DNA of 64,000 nucleotides from Thermothelomyces thermophilus ATCC 42464 (GCF_000226095.1 NC_016474.1:248001-312000), one strand, 5' to 3'. Shown: positions 23,536 to 35,761, numbered from the stretch's first letter. A program made the numbers and translations. Notes: generated by a model from the letters alone, not told the origin.

Positions 23536-24540
23536 ATATTATTATCATCATTATTATTAGTCCTACGCTATTATGCTAATAAGTATGCTAGAGCCTCTCT
23601 AGTTATATACAAAGGAAACTATACCTAATAGGCTAGATAAAAACCTCTATCCTATCTTTAATACCTAATCTAGAATACTAATACACTATGAAGAAAAGGA
23701 GAAATGGCTAGAATAGCCCTATAGAGGCCTTATCTCCTGGTCTAGCCTCCTTACAAGGCGGTATTCTAGGAGCCTCCCTAGGTCCATTAGCCACTATAAA
23801 ACCCTCCTTGCTAAACGATAGTTATAGGTCCCTATACCCTATAAAACAAGGTCTAGGTCCCTTTACGACCGTATTTCTTAGGATTCCTATGTTTAGCTTC
23901 TTAGTAGGTTCAGGCACTATATAACTAGGTACTCTATAGTCTCCCTCCCCTAGCTATAGGCATAGTAAGGAGTACTAACCCCTAGGACTTAAACCTTAAA
24001 AAGAAAGTTATAGAGGCTAATGGCCCTTATATAGGCCTATACTAGTAGGGAGCTCTAGGTCTTTATTAGGCCCTAGTATCTTTATAGGCCCTCCCCTATA
24101 AAAACTAGGCATAGGGGGTCCTTATCCGACATATGCTATATCCTCCTACCGGCTTAGTTAACCCTCTAACGATTACTCTAGCTAGCTACTATAGCTAGCT
24201 CTATAGCCTATAGCCTCTTCTACTACGTCTATAGGGACGGTAGACCCCCTTTATAGCCCTCCTAAACCTACTACTAGACTATCGATCTTACTATCTCTAG
24301 GGCTATAGGCTTTGGCTCCTAGCCCCTTGCCCTAGTCCTTCTCTTCCGGAACCTCTAGCTTAGCCTATTATAGGCCTATTAGATAAGAGCCCTTATAGGG
24401 ACCTAGGAAGCCCTTAGGCCTGCCCTAGTTTATAGGAGTAGCTAGTTAAGTTTAGCCTTAAAGTCGGCTAGCCTTTTATTAAGATAGAGATTAAGAGGTA
24501 AAACCTAGGCTTCTATTTCAAGGCACCGGATAAGGGTAGC
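23536..24540 (-). mobile_element. Tad-like LINE, 3' part of an interrupted copy
   Basis: The (TTA)n tail and about 1 kb of the 3' end of ORF2 match 17,091-18,110. Homology breaks off at 24,540, where the left LTR of the RIPped chromovirus begins. The LINE resumes at 32,129, but about 3.35 kb further along its own sequence. Confidence 0.78.
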
Positions 24541-24968
24541 TGTTATAGAAATATACATATAGGACGCCGCCTAAGCTGCCTCCCTAACAGGCCAATAAGA
24601 TAACAGGAATAATAGGCTAATTAGAATAGGATTACACTTAGCAAGAAATGATCCTAGCAGAGGATTACTAGCTTACAATATAAGCTAGGTAAGCCAATAT
24701 AGAGGATTACCATAACTATTAGTAATCCTAGGATTATATATACATATAGATAGTCACTCGTTATAATAGACTCTAGGAGTTTACTAGTAATAGTAACCTA
24801 CAATTATAGTACTCCTACCAAGCATCGCTAACTACTATAAGAGATAACTCTAGTATTATTATAAACCCTTTAGCTTTACCAAATCCCTTAGACAACCTAT
24901 ACACTTGTCCCACTTAATTTATCTCCATCTAAACCCTTTTAGAAGAAGTCTAAGTTAGGTTCGTTATA
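24541..24968 (+). repeat. Left LTR of the chromovirus fossil
   Basis: This 428-bp repeat begins TGTTATAGAAATATAC. Its last 250 bp or so align with the right LTR and with the LTRs of the intact copy. The first 150-180 bp (U3) do not align convincingly with the right LTR. Confidence 0.7.
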
Positions 24969-27900
24969 CGTTGCTATCACTCCCTTTGTTCTATTATAGC
25001 TTAGAATAGAGGTAATTTCGACCTCGACATTGACATAACTACTAACGTTATAGCCGAATAGCTACTTGCCTAGCTTGGTCAACTCTAGCAGCGGATCTAG
25101 GAGTTAGACTAGAGAGATAAGGTTGCTTAAGCTCGGATCAAGGAACTCGAGAACGGCGAAAAGCACTTATAGAAGCTGGTTAACGAGGCCTATACCAAAA
25201 TCAAGGCACTCGAAGGCGCCAAAGTAAGCTATATCAAGATCGAACTACCTGGCAAATACGGAGGAACTAAGGAGGATCTTGTAGGATTCCTAACGAACCT
25301 CTGATCCTACTTCTGGCTTAATGACGACAAGTTTCTAGATAATAAAGCTAAAGTCCTCTATATAGCTATAAGACTAGAGGGCAAGGCATTTAGATAGTTT
25401 GAGCCTATATAGAATGATTATCTTATCAAGGAAGACAAAGATAACTAAGATGTATTTATATAAGTAGTCTTTCGATCTTATAACCGTTTTAAAGAAGAGC
25501 TTTAGAAGGTTTTTAGTGATAAAGATAAGAAGATTTATATATAAGAAAGACTTACTAGTCTCTAATGGACTAAGTTAATGACCTCTTATACTATATAGTT
25601 TAGATAGGATATACTTAAGTCTTAGTTTAATGATAAGGCGTTAATGTAACTATTCTATAATAGCTTAAAGAAAAAGGTTAAAGACAAGCTATATAAGTAT
25701 AACTAGCTTAAGACCCTAGACGAATATATTATATAGGCTATTAGAATTGATAATCGACTTTATATACGAGAGTAGTAGAAACGAGGTCGGATAAATAGAA
25801 CTATAGCTAAGGCTAATAATAAGAAAAAACAAATATACGTTAGTACCTCGTATAAGATATATCCTAGAGCTATAGATATAGATATAGCATAGAAGCAGGA
25901 CCAAAAGAAGATAACTAAAGATAAGTCTAATATTACCTACTATAACTATAGAAAGAAAGGGTATTATAAGTAAGAATGTCAAAGCCCAAAGAAAGACTAG
26001 AAACTAGTCCCTAGAAAGGAAATTATAGCTATTAACAAAACTACTAAGGATATTATCAAAGTAGTGGCTATAAGCTACAAAAACAGGGATAGTGATACAG
26101 ATAGTCTTAGATACAATAGCGATAGTAGAGACGAACAAGCACTATACTCCGAACTAGTCACTATAGACCTAGAGATAGGTCTTGCCAAATAGGATATAGC
26201 AGGAGAGTATATACTACTAATTTCGATTCTCCTAGCCTTAAGGCAGTAGGGTTTTATAGTTATATAGAGGCGGGATAGATCGTAGACGACCGATACCTAA
26301 GGAATCGAGAGATCCGGACCTAATGTTCTATTTCTCTAGGAACAAATCGAATAGTACCGTAACAAAGTTTTCCGGCTTAATATAGAACTGTACGAATAGG
26401 ATAGACGCTTGACTCGACTTACCTAGTAGAGCGATAAGATAAGGGACGAGATAAGGGAACTCTAACATATCGTAGAAACTATTAAAGGGGAATAGCCTAT
26501 GATATATAATAGGCCTGATAGTTACACCAAGTATTTTGACGATTAGCAACTTAGCTATAACGTACGGAACCCCGAGTACTAGTTTATATATACGAACTGT
26601 AGAAAAGACAAACGTATATAGGAAAACTACTAGAAGAAATACTCCTATCTTAGTATTGGAGTGCCTATAGTCTATATATAGTGGGAAGGATTTAGAAAAG
26701 AATTCTAATACCTTCTAAGTAACGCTATATAACTATACCTATAATATAAGGTATATATATAAATGCCTTGGTTCTAGTATATGTTATATAAATGCCGATA
26801 CTACTTTCGCGACAAATTCGAAAACAATTACTAGCTAACCCGATAAAGAAATGAAGATAGAAGCCTCTACCCTATAAAATAGGTCTATAATATAGGAAAT
26901 AGAGCGGCCGAATTGCTCTAGAAGATTAAAGCTTGCGATCTAGAAGGCATTACGGTAGTACTAAAACGAGCCTAGCCTAGGTACTATAGAATAGGACGAG
27001 ACATATAGGACTTGTACTAGAGTAATGACTACGTCTACTACGCGGACGAAAAGAAATTGCGGATCTAGGAGCTTTAGATGAAGCTATGGCACGTATAATA
27101 GAAAGCAAAACAGACCTAACGATAGGAAGCTATAAGTACTTAATAGTTTATGGAAATGAATATAATCGACAAAGCTACTATTAGCTAAATAACTAAAGAG
27201 GTTAGCACTAACCTAGGAAACGGGTTAGAGCCCTTTGAAGGGCCTAAAAACCATTAACGCCTGTATAGTAGCAAGTGGTAGTATAATATAGGAGGAACTA
27301 GCGCAAGAGACCACTATATCGAGACCTCCCGGCAGAAACATAAGAAATCGCCGTAATCTTTAGACGATGGTAGTAAGACAAGCAATTATAGATAATAGTA
27401 TAATAGAAATAGCATGAAATGCTTGTATTAGTAGATAGTAGAGCAGAGATAAACCTGATTTCGCCGACACTTGTAAATTAGCTACAGATACCTTAGAGAA
27501 TGAAGTAGAAGTATAGCATAGTCAAAGGGCTATTTTCGATATAATAGGTATATAGGGAGACTAAACCGATTAATATCACTATAGTAGGGAAGACTATAGT
27601 AGTTATATTTAGTATCGTAAATATAGGTAATAATAAAGATATAATATTAGGGTTATTATAGTATAAAGATTATAACCTAGATATTAGCTAAAAGAATAGT
27701 AGCTACCTATGACCCCGAATAGAGTTATATTTAACTAGCGAGATAGGAAGCGTACAAGGATCGCGAGCAGACGATACTCAAGGGAAGGCATATCCTATAG
27801 ATCTACTACAAGAGACAGACAATAGTAGGCAGACCAATATAGACTCTAGAAGAAGCGGTATAACGATACTAATGTTATAACAAGAGGAACGAGCTAAACC

Positions 27901-30900
27901 GCCGATAGCTATTCTCTCTATTAATAAATGTAGAACACTATAACTAGAGTAGTAGGTTAAGATGGAAGAAATTACTAGCATTGCTATAGATAGAACCAAG
28001 TTTATATACTATTAGAGAACTAAGAGACGAGATAAGACTAGGAAAGTACTAGAGGAATACGAAGGACACCTAACATTCGAACCGAAGCATCTAGAAGGAT
28101 TACCGGAACACGGCCTATAGGATTACGAGATTAAGCTTAAGGAAAGAGTATAACTAAAGTTCTTTAAGATTTACTATATAAGCTAGATATAGAATAAAGA
28201 ACTTAAGCGATACTTAAAGGAGAACCTTTAAAGAGAATATATCTACCTGTCGACATTGCTAGCAGGCTACCTAATCCTATTTATACCTAAGAAAGACAGA
28301 AAGCTATAATTATATGTCGATTATTAGTAACTTAATAAACAAACTATGAAAAACCAATACCTATTACTACTAATCTTATAGCTCTAAGATTAGTTAGCAG
28401 GAGCCTAATATTTTATATATCTTAACTTGCTATCGGCCTATAACTATATACAGATCAAAGAAGGCGACGAGTGGAAAACAGCCTTTAGGACACCCTATAG
28501 TCATTACAAGTACCTTATTATACCATTTGGACTTACAAACACGCTAGCAATGTTCTAAGCCCTAATTAATCAAGCTATTTAACCCTTTCTTAATAAATTT
28601 ACAGTATGTTATCTCGATAATATACTTATCTTCTCTAAGACGATAGACAAATACTAGAAGTATGTAAAAGTAGTGCTAGACGTATTATATATATATAAGG
28701 TATTAGGTAACAAGGAAAAAAGTAAATTCTACGTTAGGAAAATAGTATTTTTAGGATACGAAATATCCCTAGGACAAATCCGGATAGAACCCTTAAAGGT
28801 TAAAGCTATTAAGGATTAGCTATAACTAACGTTAGTTATAGAAGTACGAAGTTTTATTAGGTTTACAAACTTCTACCAGATGTTTATTAGGAACTTTAGA
28901 GCGATCGTATAACCTTTATACGAATTTACCAAGAAGAACACTAAATTCTAATAGGAAGAGCAATACAAGCAAGCATTTACGTAGATCTATAACGCCATTA
29001 CTAAAGATCTAGTACTAGTATTGCCAGACCCTAAAAAGCCATTCGAGGTAGAGATAGACGCTTCAGACTATGCTATCGGAGGATAGTTAGAATAACAAGA
29101 CAAACAAAGGAAGCTATATCCTATAGCCTTCTTTTTAAAGAAGCTCGACAGACTACATCTTAATTATCCGATCTACAATAAAGAACTACTTACGATTGTC
29201 GAAGCTTTTAAGGAATGGTAACTATACCTTAATGGTATAATTAAACTAGTATAAGTATATACAGATTATAAGAATTTACGGTACTTTATAATAACAAAGG
29301 AGCTTAATAGATAACAAATATAATAGGCAGAATTCCTTATGGAATTTAATTTTAAGATCCGCTATAAGAAAGGTAAAGAGAATGTATAAGTAGATACCTT
29401 AAGCTGATAAATAGATCGTATAGAAGAATAAACGGAAATAACATTACCATTATTTAAGGAACAAATAAATAGAACGCTATATTACGAAACGTAGACACCT
29501 ATAGAAGATAATCTACTTGACTCGTTCCTAGAATATTATATAATCTTTTAAAAAGAAAGGATTAACGAGGTATAGTATTAAGTAGTACCTAGACTAGTAA
29601 TACCTAATGGAGTGGAAGAAAAAGATAGGAAACTCTAGTACCGAGGTAGAGCGTATATCTATAACAAAGATCAATAACTATAAATGATTTAAGAACTCTA
29701 CGAGTCGAAACTCGGAGGACACAAAGGAGTTACAAAGACTATCGCATAAGTCAAGAAACACTATAACTTTCCATAGTTAACGGTACAAGTTAAGGAAGTC
29801 GTACGGAGCTACGACATCTGTAATCGAAGCAAAACGGTATAATACAAGCTATATAGGCTACTTTAGCTACTGCTAATAGCTAACAAACTATAGAGTTTAG
29901 TTACGATAGACTTTATTACAAAACTGCTAGAATCTAAGGATATAGCTATAGGAGTAATCTATAATAGTATTCTTACTATAATAGATCACCTAACTAAATA
30001 GGTATATTTCTTTCCCTATAAGGAGTCCTAGATAGCTAAACAGCTAGTAGACGTAATCTATCGGCAAGTCGTATTAATATACGCTTAGCTATAAGAATAG
30101 ATTACCGATAGAGATACTAAGTTCATATCGAAGTTCTAGTAAGCGTTAATATAACAATTAGGCGTTAATAGTAAGCTATTAACGGTATATTACCTATAAA
30201 CCAATAGATAAACGGAGCGACTAAACTAAGTTATTAAACAATACCTCCGTTCTTACGTTAACTACTAACAAGACGACTAGGTTATACTATTACTAATAGT
30301 ATAACTTACCTATAATATAATACTAATAGAAACGACTAAAGTTATACTATTCTTTATAAACTATAGATACAAAGTAGACCTTAGGTAAGGACTAGAGGTT
30401 ATAGTGCCGAGAGCAGTAGTCAAAGTAGAACAAATGTATATACTATATAAGAAGCTTAAAAAAGAACTTAAGTTTATTAGAACTAGAATAAAGAACTACT
30501 ATAATAAATATAGGCTTAAGGGACCTTGCCTAGAGAAGGGAGATAAAGTCTACCTAATTATACGAAACTTACAAACTAAACGACTAAGTATAAAGCTAGA
30601 CTTTAAGAAGGTCAGACCCTTTATTATTAAAGAACGAATCTCGACATTTAACTACCGACTATCGTTACCATCATCTATACGACTACAGATAGATGTTTTT
30701 CATATTTTACTTCTCGAACTAGCACTAAAGAACGCCAAGGTTGCTATGTATATTAAAGTAGAAGACAAAAAGGAAGAATAGGACGTTAAAGAAATCCTAG
30801 ATTTATATATTATTAATAGAGAACTATAGTACCTAGTTAAATAGCTTGATTTTAGACTAGAAGATAACTTATAGGAACTAGTTAAGAACCTAAGTTACCC

Positions 30901-31676
30901 TAAGAAACTAGAGTAGTTCTACTAGTAGAATCCTAACTAGCTATAAGAATCGGCTCTAAAGCCTATTCCCTAATAGAGAAAGAAGGGAACCTGCTAGAAT
31001 TAGGACCGGGATCTAACCCGATCGACTCCTAATCGAGCATATCAAAAGCACCTAACGCCTAAGCCTAACCCGCGAGGGTCTATATCTCTAATATTAGTAG
31101 AGGAGTATCTAGTTCTTCCTCCTCCTCTAAATGAGCTACGCTACGACGAAAAACTTCGGTACCACAATTGTATAGAGATTGCTATAAACGACGTAATCGA
31201 CTTAAACGGCTTAGCGTCTAAGCGAGAAGCGCCTTAGTCTTAGTAATCTCTTTCAAAACCTTCTCCTGCTCTAATAAATTTAAAAGAACTAAGATAGTTA
31301 GTAACCTAAGACTATAAAGGAAAATAATAAAGAACCTATAGGTATCTATAATGTTTAGGCTATTATACTTCTTACTTATATAAATGTAGTTCTAATACTT
31401 GTTTAAACTCTCTATTATTATATAATGCTTTTATAGCTTTATATTCTAATAATGCTTATAAGGTATAGTAACCTTATAACCTTTTTATTTAATCTTAATC
31501 GTAATAATATATTATTTACGCTTAGAATCGTAATAGTTCCTAGAAATATAATTAGCTATAGCAGAAGGAAGCTAGTAGAAGAAGGATATTACCTATAGGG
31601 GAAAAAGGGGTATTAGTAATATTTAAAACAAGTCATAAGAAGCTTTTAGGTCAAAAGCCCTAAAGAGGGGGTATCA

Positions 31677-32128
31677 TGTCACGAGCCAACTATATACCGC
31701 GACCCGGTAGGGTATAGCAGGCTAAACAAGCTACCAATCAAGAAGGGCACAGAGCAAGGCTAATACGGGATCACTAGGGAGCACGGGCTACCATAGGCGA
31801 ACAATTACTAAAAGGGAAAGATAACGGAGGATAGCCAGCTACCAAAGGCAATCCTAAGGCAGGCTAGAAGGGGACTATAAGCAACTAACAAAAGTATATA
31901 TACATGTAAATAATCACTCGTTATAGTAGACTTTAGGAGTTTACTAGTGATAGCAACCTACAATTACAGTACTTATACCAAGCATCGCTGGCTACTATGA
32001 GAGGCAACTCTAGTATTGTTGTAAACCCTTTGGCTTCACCGAATCCCTTAGACGACCTGTACGCTTGTCCCGCTTAATTTACCTTCGTCTGAACCCTTTT
32101 AGAAGAAGTCTAAGCTGGGTTTGTTACA
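31677..32128 (+). repeat. Right LTR of the chromovirus fossil
   Basis: This 452-bp repeat begins TGTCACGAGCCAAC and ends GGGTTTGTTACA, preceded by the purine tract AAAGAGGGGGTATCA. It is less RIPped than the left LTR and has a different U3. Confidence 0.8.
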
Positions 32129-32970
32129 CCTAGCCTCTTCTCTAAAGGCTATAGCTACCTATTACTTATTAGCTAAATACTAATCCTTAGTAGCCTTATC
32201 CTTAAAGACTATTACTATATCCTTGCTTAGGAGCTTCCTAGCCGTAATAGCTCCCTAGCGATTAGAGGCCCTATTAATTACTTAGACTATCTTGGCTAGG
32301 GTTTAGGCTTTAAGGTCTTCCTATAGGCTTACATTCTATATTATAACCTCTTATAAGGCCTATAATGGCACTGCCTTAGCCGATAGTAGGCCTCCTTAAG
32401 GGCCTATTACCTCCTATTATAAGCTTATAACTACCTATACCTAGGTAGGGTAAGGGGTAGCCTTAAGGGCTTCTTTAAGCCCCTTTTTGACTTCCTTAGC
32501 TATAAGTTCCTATAGGTTTAGAACTAGGCCTATAATAATAGTTATAAAGCCCTATAAGAGCCTATTAGCAAGGTCCTATACTTTGCCCTATTTAGGGCTT
32601 AGCACTAGGTCGACTAGTTATATAACAAGACCCCTTAGTTCTTTAATATCTAAGGTAAGGTAGGCCTATAATAGGCCCCCCTTTAATTAGTTTAAAGCTA
32701 TAAGCCTCCTTACTTAGTGGCTTGGCGGTAGGCTTTAAATTAACGTTACGTTTAGGGGCGCTAGGTGGTCTATACGGTAAAAATTTTGACGGGCGTACGA
32801 GGTAAGGTCGGATTACGGTTGGGTCCGGTTCCAGCGCTTGCGATGCCTGTTGTACACCCGCACCGGCTCGCGCGCGGTTGAAAGTGGTACCGTTAGATAG
32901 CGCTTTTCAAGAGCTTTCTAGCGATGGTAGTTTCGTGAGTTTTGGTAAGGTATTCGTAACGATGCAAGAG
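32129..32970 (-). mobile_element. Tad-like LINE, 5' part of an interrupted copy
   Basis: This matches the 5' 840 bp of the LINE (equivalent to about 21,463-22,301 on the same strand) and ends at the shared 5' terminus near 32,970. It is the least mutated LINE piece in the window; parts of the 5' leader keep CpG and CpA dinucleotides (for example near 32,860-32,880). It may belong to a different LINE copy from the piece at 23,536-24,540. Confidence 0.75.
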
Positions 32971-33420
32971 AGCCTCTTTTTTTTCTTTCTATTATAATAT
33001 TATTATAAAACAAGGTACGTTTCAGAGCTATTTATAGCTATAGTATAGGCATTGCATTTTTCCTTCTAGGTAAGGGACTTGATATAGTACATTATCTATA
33101 GATATGTCTATCGTATAAGGTTAGATAAGATAAGCCCTATAGATTCTAGAAAACGGGCTGGCAAACAGAGGGTTCTTTGTTCCTATCCTCTACTTATATA
33201 GAGCTATAGGGCCAGTAAACGTAGGAAGAAGACATCGTGCTTTTGAACTATTTATAATACTACAACCTTTTCTTCTATCTATTGGAACCATCTTCTATCA
33301 CTAGCCTTGGCATAGGATTGCAAAGTCTTCCCAGACCAACCTCCGTATAAAATACATGTGTTCTATGGACAAGACACGTGCGACCTGCTAGAATGCCCTC
33401 TAGAGCCCCCTCCCCACCGT
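32971..33420. other. Boundary spacer between the repeat block and host genes
   Basis: Base composition changes here from TpA-rich RIP sequence to ordinary DNA within about 350 bases. A short T-run lies at about 32,979-32,986. The right part should hold the 3' untranslated region of the ribosomal protein gene. No open frame of note. Confidence 0.6.
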
Positions 33421-34387
33421 CTAGAACAGCCTCGAGGCCAGCTCCTCTGCCTTCTCCTTGGACATGGGCCTGGCCTTTGGAGCCTCGGTGCCAGGAACCT
33501 TGAAGAACAAGCTGGGCGACTCGCCCGGCTTCAGGGTGTGGCTTAGGTAGCCTCTGTGCGCAGGATCGCGGTAGTACTCGATGTCGTCACGGCTCGTCGG
33601 GTCGGGCAGGCGATAGTAGTGTTTTTTGCTCGTCCGGACCTGCTCCAGCACGCTCTCGACGTGCTCCGGCCCCACGGGAAGCGGCTTGTCCGTGTTGATG
33701 CTCTGCCCTTTGACCAGCCGCTTAAGCGACTCCTTGGTGTAGAACCGCGTCACAATCTTACCGCCGGCGGCCTCGACCGCCTTGATCGCGGCGGCGGATG
33801 CGCGGGACACAAAGATGTCGACGGGTGTCTTTAATTTGTCTCCGCCGCGGGCCAGTATTTTGATCCCGTCCTTGATCGTGCTTCCTACAATGCCCGACTT
33901 GATGAGCTCGCGGGGGGTTATGGGCTTCGTCGGATCGAGGCGGCCGTTATCGATCCAGGTTTGGAGCTGGTCGATGTTGAATTCCATCATCTCGGGCGCA
34001 CGGCTGTATTGTGTGAGCAGAGGCAGGCACGTGCGCTTGTAGTGAGGGCCCGAGACGGAAGACCTACTGGTTGACGAAGCCGTGACGGCCATGGCTGACG
34101 ATGAGTGGTGTCTGGCCGCCCTGGAACCACGGCTTGATTCTAGAGTGCTGACCGGTACCCTTGTGACCGCGGCCGGCCGTCTTGCCGTAGCCGGACGAGG
34201 GACCACGGCCTCTGCGAATGCGCTTGTGGTAGGCGCCCTTGTTGTCCGAGAGGTTCGCGAGGATCGATGCGCTCCGTGTCTGTACTGAGAGGGCGGCAAA
34301 GAGGGAGACCAGGCTCGGTTGCCTCGCGGGGGCCTTAATCGCTGCAGCGCAGCATCGCGCCGCCTGCGCAAACGGTATCGGTGGCAT
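33421..34387 (-). CDS. MRPL10: Mitochondrial large-subunit ribosomal protein uL15m (MRPL10 family)
   Basis: Two exons, 34,387-34,068 and 34,003-33,421, join over a 64-bp intron (donor GTAGGT, acceptor ACAG) to give about 300 residues. The N-terminus (MPPIPFAQAARCC...) is rich in Ala/Arg and low in acidic residues, like a mitochondrial targeting sequence. The uL15 signature follows: GRGPSSGYGKTAGRGHKGTG, then FQGGQTPL and GFVN just before the intron. The second exon has the fungal continuation (EMMEFNIDQLQTWIDNGRL...). The product belongs to the matrix-side large ribosomal subunit and is normally needed for respiration. The intron is inferred from splice sites and family alignment. The first 38 coding bases and the promoter are copied twice upstream. 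The gene lies only about 450 bp from the RIP block. Confidence 0.92.
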
Positions 34388-34981
34388 GGTCGGCTTTGTG
34401 GTCGTGGCAGAGAGAGTGCTAAGGCTGCTACATCAAAAATTACGGAAGTCGCTATCACCATAATCCGCTCACCGCCTTCCATATACTGCCTGGCAGAATC
34501 GGCTAATTTAGACATGCAGGCCCGTGCCAAGGCTTGTCATATGACAACGTGTGAAGTGTACCAATGATCCTATTTGTACTGTGTGGTGGATCGGGCCCCA
34601 CTAGGGTTCCCAACCCCACCAGGGTTGCAGCCACCCACATCTTCCTGCAGGATGGCCCTGGTCAGCATCGCGCCGCCTGCGCAAACGGTATCGGTGGCAT
34701 GGTCGGCTTTGCGGTCGTGGCAGAGAGAGTGCTAAGGCTGCTTCTTCAAAAGTTATAGAAGTTGCTACCACCATAATGCGAAGTGTACCGATGATCCTAT
34801 TTGTACTGTGTGGTGGACCGGGCCCCACTAGGGTTCCCGGCCCCACCAGGGTTGCAGCCACCCACATCTTCCTGCAGGGTGGCCCTCGTTAGCATCGCGC
34901 CGCCTGCGCAAACGGTAGTCTCGGTGGCATGGTCGGCTTTGCGGTCGTGGCAGAGAGAGTGCTAAGGCTGCTTCTTCAAAA
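34343..34981. repeat. Triplicated promoter and start region of MRPL10
   Basis: The segment around the start codon (GCATCGCGCCGCCTGCGCAA through the leader AGAGAGTGCTAAGGCTGCT) occurs three times: at the real gene (about 34,343-34,460), at about 34,664-34,775 and at about 34,893-34,981. The two upstream copies lie in units of about 227 bp that begin GAAGTGTACC (34,553 and 34,780) and also share about 110 bp of other sequence. Each copy keeps an in-frame ATG (first bases at 34,700 and 34,930) followed by 12-13 codons and a stop. They could act as decoy starts in a longer leader. Confidence 0.85.
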
Positions 34982-35761
34982 GAGGCGGCCTCTTCGGACC
35001 GTACCACCTGGTCCCGCCGGACCGTACCACGTGACCCCGCCCACATATAACCCCAACCCTGACCAATCCCTTTTTTTTCACACTTTCGCAGACTAGCTCT
35101 CTGGCTCTCTAGCTCTCTGGCACTGGAACTGGCTGAATTGCTCAAAAACGCAATCAAATGAAGAGAGCCAAATCTTGTTTTTTCTGACTAAGCAATGCTG
35201 ACTAAGCTGCGGCCTCTGCGCCCTTCCCATCGCCCTATATGGCGCCCTGCGTGGCGCGCGAGCCTCTAGCCGCCCTGCTTACGCGTGGCGTTCTAGTTAT
35301 ACTACCCTGCCCCGGGTGCCTGCATGCGAGCCTCTGGTAGTCCTGGCCCCCCTGGTCCCTATGCGCGAACCTCTTCCTCCCTAGGTAATAGGCTAGCTAT
35401 TAGAGATGACCTCGTTATCATCTAACTAGCCTAGGTTATGACACCTCCTCCTATGCCGACAGGTGGTTATAGTGGATAGACGGCTGTAGCCCTGTCACGT
35501 ACGTAGGCTAGGACCCTGGAACAATAGCTTGCGTGACGACTAAGCCTGGCATGGTGATTCTAACTACGAATTCATACGTAGCTAACTTTATAGATATAGA
35601 AGATTGAGAAATTAGGTAGATTAGTAAAGTGGTTGCATTGATAGATCAATTGAACTATAGAAAAAAAGGTATGGGGGTGGCCAGGGTTGGGGTTATATGT
35701 GGGTGGTGTCACGTGGTACGGTCCGGCGGGACGAGGTGGTACGGTCCGAAGAGGCCGCCTC
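34982..35761. mobile_element. 780-bp foldback element with long terminal inverted repeats
   Basis: The first 90-100 bases (starting GAGGCGGCCTCTTCGGACCG) are the reverse complement of the last 100 (35,660-35,761), with a few mismatches. The inverted repeat includes CCACATATAACCCCAACCCT. The interior has no open frame of use and no transposase motif. It interrupts the third MRPL10 promoter copy, directly after CTTCTTCAAAAG. No clear target duplication is visible. It is probably a nonautonomous DNA transposon (MITE-like); the superfamily cannot be named from this copy. Confidence 0.7.

Larger units (their letters stand above)
24541..32128 (+). mobile_element. Chromovirus fossil related to the recent copy, RIP-mutated, with mismatched LTRs
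   Basis: This element reads left to right. Gag traces fill about 25,000-27,250 and protease-to-integrase and chromodomain traces about 27,400-30,950, all clearly matching the recent element at 2,972-10,483. Its LTRs are 24,541-24,968 and 31,677-32,128. They share the R-U5 part but have different U3 sequences. No target duplication is visible (GTAGC on the left, CCTAG on the right). The 700 bases between pol and the right LTR do not match the opposite-strand frame of the recent element. It is broken by RIP with very many breaks. It is younger than the LINE it interrupts and older than the intact copy. Confidence 0.85.

Noticed and set aside
25716-27999. Small Leu/Ile-rich minus-strand frames
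   Set aside because: Antisense of RIP-mutated gag and pol; AT-rich antisense reads as hydrophobic residues, so the apparent membrane segments are artefacts.
30404-30781. A 125-codon frame that might be a stand-alone gene
   Set aside because: It is a stretch of the RIPped chromovirus integrase that happens to lack stops.
1-32970. The AT-rich block as a mitochondrial insertion or a centromere core
   Set aside because: The sequence resolves into named LINE and gypsy copies with RIP-type changes. Nothing resembles mitochondrial genes, and a centromere cannot be judged from sequence alone.
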